Below are positions 60,938 through 64,000 of a stretch of DNA of 64,000 bases, in pieces. The stretch comes from CAVQJU01 sp963729215 (lineage in GTDB: Bacteria > Acidobacteriota > Vicinamibacteria > Vicinamibacterales > CAVVIG01): positions 62,001-126,000 of the forward strand of contig CAVSND010000020.1 in the NCBI GenBank assembly GCA_963729215.1. Reading direction: 5' to 3'. A model generated the notes under the pieces. The model had not been told where the DNA came from. It did not search any database and was given only the letters and a program-made list of their open reading frames with translations. The first letter of the stretch is position 1, and the number at the start of each line of letters is the position of its first letter. The position numbers and the translations under genes are program-made.

Positions 60938-62766
60938 AACAACAGGAATCTGGCGCGAGCGCGAAGAACGACAGCCCGAGCCGTGCCGGCGCAGCTGTGA
61001 GCGCGCCTGAGCGCCAGTCGCCGCTCGAGATGGACGCGGGTACGTTCCGCGCCCTCGGGTATCGGCTGATCGATCAGGTGGCGGCGTTTCTCGAATCGGT
61101 GCCGAACCGGCCGGTGACCACCGACCAGTCGCCGTCCGCCGTGCGCGACGCGCTGGGCCTCGGCGGCCCGCTGCCCGAGCAGGGCACGGATCCGGGGCCG
61201 CTGCTCGAACAGACGGCGCAGCTCTTGTTCGATCACTCGCTGCTCAACGGCCACCCGCGCTTCTTCGGCTACATCACGGCGGCCCCCGCTCCGATCGGGA
61301 TGCTGGCCGAGCTGCTCGCGTCGGCGGTGAATCCGAACGTCGGCGCGTGGACGCTGTCGCCGGCCGCGACCGAGATCGAGCGCGAGACGGTTCGCTGGAT
61401 CGCCGAGCTGATCGGCTACGACTCGGAGTGCGACGGTCTCCTCGTCAGCGGCGGCAACATGGCGAATGTCGTCGGCTTTCTGGCGGCGCGCGCAGCCAAA
61501 GCCGGGTGGAACGTCCGCGAGCAGGGCCTGGCCGGCGGCGCCGGCCGCCAGCTTCGCGTGTACGCGTCGGAGGAAACGCACACCTGGATTCAGAAGGCCG
61601 CCGACCTCTCCGGCCTCGGCACATCGTCTGTCCGCTTCGTCGCCGCGGGCTCCGATCAACGGATGGACGTGGCCGCGCTGCGACGCGCGATCGACGCGGA
61701 CGCGGCCGCCGGCGACGCGCCGTTCATGGTCGTCGGAACGGCGGGCTCGGTGAGCACGGGCGCCGTCGATCCGCTGGCGGCCATCGCGGCCGTGTGCCGG
61801 GAGAAGGGCCTCTGGTTCCACGTGGACGGCGCGTACGGAGGGTTTGCGGCTGCTGTTCCCGAAGCGCCCGCCGAGCTCCACGGCCTGCGCGAGGCGGACT
61901 CCATCGCCGTCGACCCGCACAAATGGTTGTACGCGCCGCTCGAAGCCGGATGCGCGCTGGTGCGCAATCCGGACGCCCTGCGGGCCGCGTTCGCCTACCA
62001 CCCGCCGTACTACCACTTCAACGAGAGCGCCACCAACTTCGTCGATCACGGGCCGCAGAACTCGCGCGGGTTCCGCGCGCTGAAGATCTGGCTCGCGCTG
62101 CGCCAGGTGGGCGCCGCCGGCTACCGCCGGATGATCTCGGACGACATCGGCTTGTCGCGCGCCATGGCGGACGCGGTTGGCCGGAATCCCGAGCTGCAGC
62201 TCGTGACGCAGGAGCTGAGTATCACGACGTTCCGCTACGTGCCCGGCGATTTGAAAAAGCGGATCGGCGAGGACGGTGTCGAAGCGCACCTCGACGTGCT
62301 GAACCGGTCGCTCCTCGACCGCATCCAGCGTGGCGGCGACGCGTTCGTCTCGAACGCCGTGGTCAACGGCCGCTACGTGCTGCGCGCCTGTATCGTGAAC
62401 TTCCACAGCCGCCTCGCGGACGTCGAAGCGGTGCCGGCGCTGGCGGTGCGCCTCGGCCGCGCGCTCGACTCGGAGCTGCGGCCGGCGGCGCTGAGAGTAA
62501 AGCGCCCGGTTCCCGCCGGACCATCGTCGTCAGGTCCCACTCCGGCCTGGTGGGGCCTCAAATCAGGCAACACATTTGCTAGCTCGGCTGCACGGCCGAT
62601 GGCTGGAAGGGCACTTCCTCCTCAAAGGGCGCGCCATGACTCGTCTGTGTACATCGGGCTGTCGGAATTTACTGCAGGGTCCGGCGTTGCGGACCCTCAA
62701 AGATGGTCCCCGCCCGTGATGACGAAGAGGTCACTCGCGTCACAGCAGCGCCCTGATAGTACCTGA
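60934..62766 (+). CDS. Pyridoxal-5-phosphate-dependent aromatic-L-amino-acid decarboxylase-type enzyme
   Basis: ATGA overlap with the deacetylase. The group II decarboxylase features are 'PRFFGYITAAPAPIGMLAEL', 'GLLVSGGNMANVVGFLAARA', 'LWFHVDGAYGGFAAAVPEAP' (His-x-Asp for the pyridine ring) and the PLP lysine in 'ADSIAVDPHKWLYAPLEAGC'. Normal similarity ends at 'ALDSELRPAAL' (62496). The last 90 residues are low-complexity without homology; in the neighbouring frame a TGA lies directly after that point, so a frame error probably hides the stop. It decarboxylates an amino acid such as Trp, Tyr or DOPA; the substrate is open. Confidence 0.9.
   Translation: MKQQESGASAKNDSPSRAGAAVSAPERQSPLEMDAGTFRALGYRLIDQVAAFLESVPNRPVTTDQSPSAVRDALGLGGPLPEQGTDPGPLLEQTAQLLFDHSLLNGHPRFFGYITAAPAPIGMLAELLASAVNPNVGAWTLSPAATEIERETVRWIAELIGYDSECDGLLVSGGNMANVVGFLAARAAKAGWNVREQGLAGGAGRQLRVYASEETHTWIQKAADLSGLGTSSVRFVAAGSDQRMDVAALRRAIDADAAAGDAPFMVVGTAGSVSTGAVDPLAAIAAVCREKGLWFHVDGAYGGFAAAVPEAPAELHGLREADSIAVDPHKWLYAPLEAGCALVRNPDALRAAFAYHPPYYHFNESATNFVDHGPQNSRGFRALKIWLALRQVGAAGYRRMISDDIGLSRAMADAVGRNPELQLVTQELSITTFRYVPGDLKKRIGEDGVEAHLDVLNRSLLDRIQRGGDAFVSNAVVNGRYVLRACIVNFHSRLADVEAVPALAVRLGRALDSELRPAALRVKRPVPAGPSSSGPTPAWWGLKSGNTFASSAARPMAGRALPPQRARHDSSVYIGLSEFTAGSGVADPQRWSPPVMTKRSLASQQRPDST
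62676..62697 (+). terminator. Short hairpin after the decarboxylase region
   Basis: AGGGTCCG and CGGACCCT form a perfect 8-bp stem with the loop GCGTTG. No T-run follows. The interval 62497-62800 otherwise contains no recognisable gene if the decarboxylase truly ends near 62496. Confidence 0.45.
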
Positions 62767-62800
62767 CCCCCTCGACAAGCTCTTTCCGGGATCGTCGGAA

Positions 62801-64000
62801 ATGGCCGCGCGCATGCGGGAGGTCGACTGGGGCCGGACCCCTGTCGGCCCGGTCGACGGGTGGCCGCATAGCGTGCGGGCAATCATCCGCATGATGCTCA
62901 CCTCACGCTACGCGATGTGGATGGGATGGGGACGCGAGCTGACGTTCTTCTACAACGACGCGTATGCGCAAATGACGCTCGGCGCGAAGCATCCCTGGGC
63001 GCTCGGAAAACCGGCGAGTGAAGTCTGGGCGGAAATCTGGACGGACATCGGTCCCCGCATCGAGCACGTGCTGGCCACCGGCGAGGCGACCTGGGACGAA
63101 GGCCTGCTGCTGTTTCTCGAACGAAGTGGATTTCCCGAGGAGACGTACCACACGTTCTGGTACAGCCCCCTCCACGATGACGAGGGTGCAGTCGGAGGCA
63201 TGTTCTGCGTCGTCACCGAGGAAACGACGCGCGTGATTGGCGGACGCCGCCTCGGGTTGCTCCGCGAGTTCGGCACCCGTCTGGCGGCCAGCCAGACGAT
63301 GCTCGACGTGTGGGCGGCGGTCGAGCAGTCGACGGCGACCGACGCGAGGGACCTGCCGTTCACGCTGACCTATCTCGTCGGGGATGAGGACTCGGCGGCG
63401 ACGCTGGCGGCGAGCAGCAACGTGGGCGCCGGGAATCCGATCGGCAGGGAGACGCTCCCGCTCGACGACCCGATGTGGCCTATCCGGGCGGTGCTGGAGG
63501 CAACGTCCGCGACGCCGATCTTCGTCGACCTCGACCCGACGGCGGCGTGGCCTTGTGGCCCCTGGCGCAAGCCGCCGGCTCGCGCGATCGTGCTGCCGAT
63601 CGCGCAGCAGGCTCAGACTCGTCCGGCCGGTGTCTTCATCGCGGGCTTGAATCCGTACCGTCCCATCGACGCCGAGTACGAGAGCTTCATCACGCTCTAC
63701 GTGGGACAGCTCGCGGCCGCTCTGGCGAATGCGCAGGCGTACGCGGCGGAGCGCCGGCGGGCCGAGGCCCTGGCGCAGATCGATCGCGCAAAGACGGCGT
63801 TCTTCTCGAACGTGAGCCACGAGTTTCGCACGCCGCTCACGTTGATGCAGGCGCCGGTGGAAGATCTGATGAAGTCGGCCGACCTGTCGCAGGCTCATCG
63901 GGAGCAGCTGGCGCTCGTGCACCGCAATGCGCTGCGCCTGCAGAAGCTCGTGAACACGCTGCTCGATTTCTCTCGAATCGAAGCGGGCCGCGTCCAGCCG
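62801..64000 (+). CDS. PAS/GAF sensor histidine kinase, partial
   Basis: ATG 62801 is a conservative start; the family-like sequence 'PDPLDKLFPGSSE' precedes it in frame without a usual start codon. The N-terminal PAS-like domain reads 'TSRYAMWMGWGRELTFFYND', 'KHPWALGKPASEVWAEIWTD', 'TWDEGLLLFLERSGFPEETY' and 'VGGMFCVVTEETTRVIGGRR'. A GAF domain follows (about residues 145-310). The H-box is 'AKTAFFSNVSHEFRTPLTLM' with the phosphorylated His. The ATPase domain lies beyond the window end. Such kinases are often hybrid with receiver domains. Confidence 0.92.
   Translation, partial: MAARMREVDWGRTPVGPVDGWPHSVRAIIRMMLTSRYAMWMGWGRELTFFYNDAYAQMTLGAKHPWALGKPASEVWAEIWTDIGPRIEHVLATGEATWDEGLLLFLERSGFPEETYHTFWYSPLHDDEGAVGGMFCVVTEETTRVIGGRRLGLLREFGTRLAASQTMLDVWAAVEQSTATDARDLPFTLTYLVGDEDSAATLAASSNVGAGNPIGRETLPLDDPMWPIRAVLEATSATPIFVDLDPTAAWPCGPWRKPPARAIVLPIAQQAQTRPAGVFIAGLNPYRPIDAEYESFITLYVGQLAAALANAQAYAAERRRAEALAQIDRAKTAFFSNVSHEFRTPLTLMQAPVEDLMKSADLSQAHREQLALVHRNALRLQKLVNTLLDFSRIEAGRVQP

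Noticed and set aside
60850..62406. 518-codon minus-strand frame opposite the decarboxylase
   Set aside because: Shadow of the conserved PLP enzyme on the other strand; no recognisable domain.

Overview
The window is high-GC bacterial chromosome with a gene content that points to a soil- or sediment-type Acidobacteriota, most likely class Vicinamibacteria. The pointers are a paired DUF1592/DUF1552 Planctomycete-type cytochrome cluster, an Oar-like TonB-dependent receptor with a carboxypeptidase-type N-terminal domain, many secreted single-heme proteins, amidohydrolases with Tat signals, and intergenic REP-like palindromes. This assignment is inference from gene content; no rRNA or tRNA gene is present to fix it. 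About twenty otherwise recognisable genes carry one or more single-base frameshifts, mostly an extra G or C in a short homopolymer. That pattern suits indel errors of a long-read or metagenome assembly better than mass gene decay, so such genes are given as CDS with the shift noted.

Layout. 1-8.4 kb: NHL propeller, a TAXI-binding-protein/pore/RCK fusion (a possible new ligand-gated channel-like protein), an inverted-repeat element, a DUF481 porin-like protein, a formylglycine-generating enzyme, MarC and an outer-membrane barrel. 8.6-18 kb: MltF-like transglycosylase, amidohydrolase, ArsR/SRPBCC pair with an operator on the start codon, ArsR/SulP operon, two heme proteins. 18-25 kb: one long minus-strand run, DUF1592 - DUF1552 - diheme cytochrome - secreted protein - ankyrin protein. 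25-36 kb: HTH regulator with a solitary EF-Ts gene, MgtE, Ogt, MFS/aldo-keto reductase pair, O-methyltransferase, YkgJ-type protein, amidohydrolase, a membrane-protein pair. 35.9-36.6 kb: a four-helix-bundle gene framed by oppositely oriented arrays of a ~22-bp GATC-containing repeat. 36.6-44.4 kb: MmgE/PrpD protein, alpha/beta hydrolase, lactate permease, TonB receptor. 44.5-49.4 kb: urease operon ureD-ureAB(fused)-ureC-ureF-ureG, without ureE but with a His-rich UreG. 49.4-64 kb: two cyclophilins, PhzF protein, GlgB, MFS, EVE protein, Mug glycosylase, methyltransferase, MscL with zinc ribbon, LuxR regulator, cupin, PIG-L deacetylase, aromatic amino-acid decarboxylase, and a sensor kinase cut by the window end.

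The strongest pattern not explained by genes is intergenic. (a) A REP/BIME-like family starts with GTAG and folds into hairpins with TTCA/TGAA loops; stem sequences differ between copies but stay complementary. Two copies supply the TAG stop of the preceding gene, and a degenerate copy encodes the linker that fuses UreA to UreB. (b) At least a dozen arrays of 7-10-bp (in one case ~22-bp) repeats occur, often as two mirror-image arms around a centre; families are GTCATCTG, GAACCTCTC, CACGAAGA, AAAACGT and the GATC unit. They sit between genes of the same operon, supply start or stop codons, and in one case probably a signal peptide. One array locus has been tandemly duplicated together with the end of glgB and the start of the next gene.
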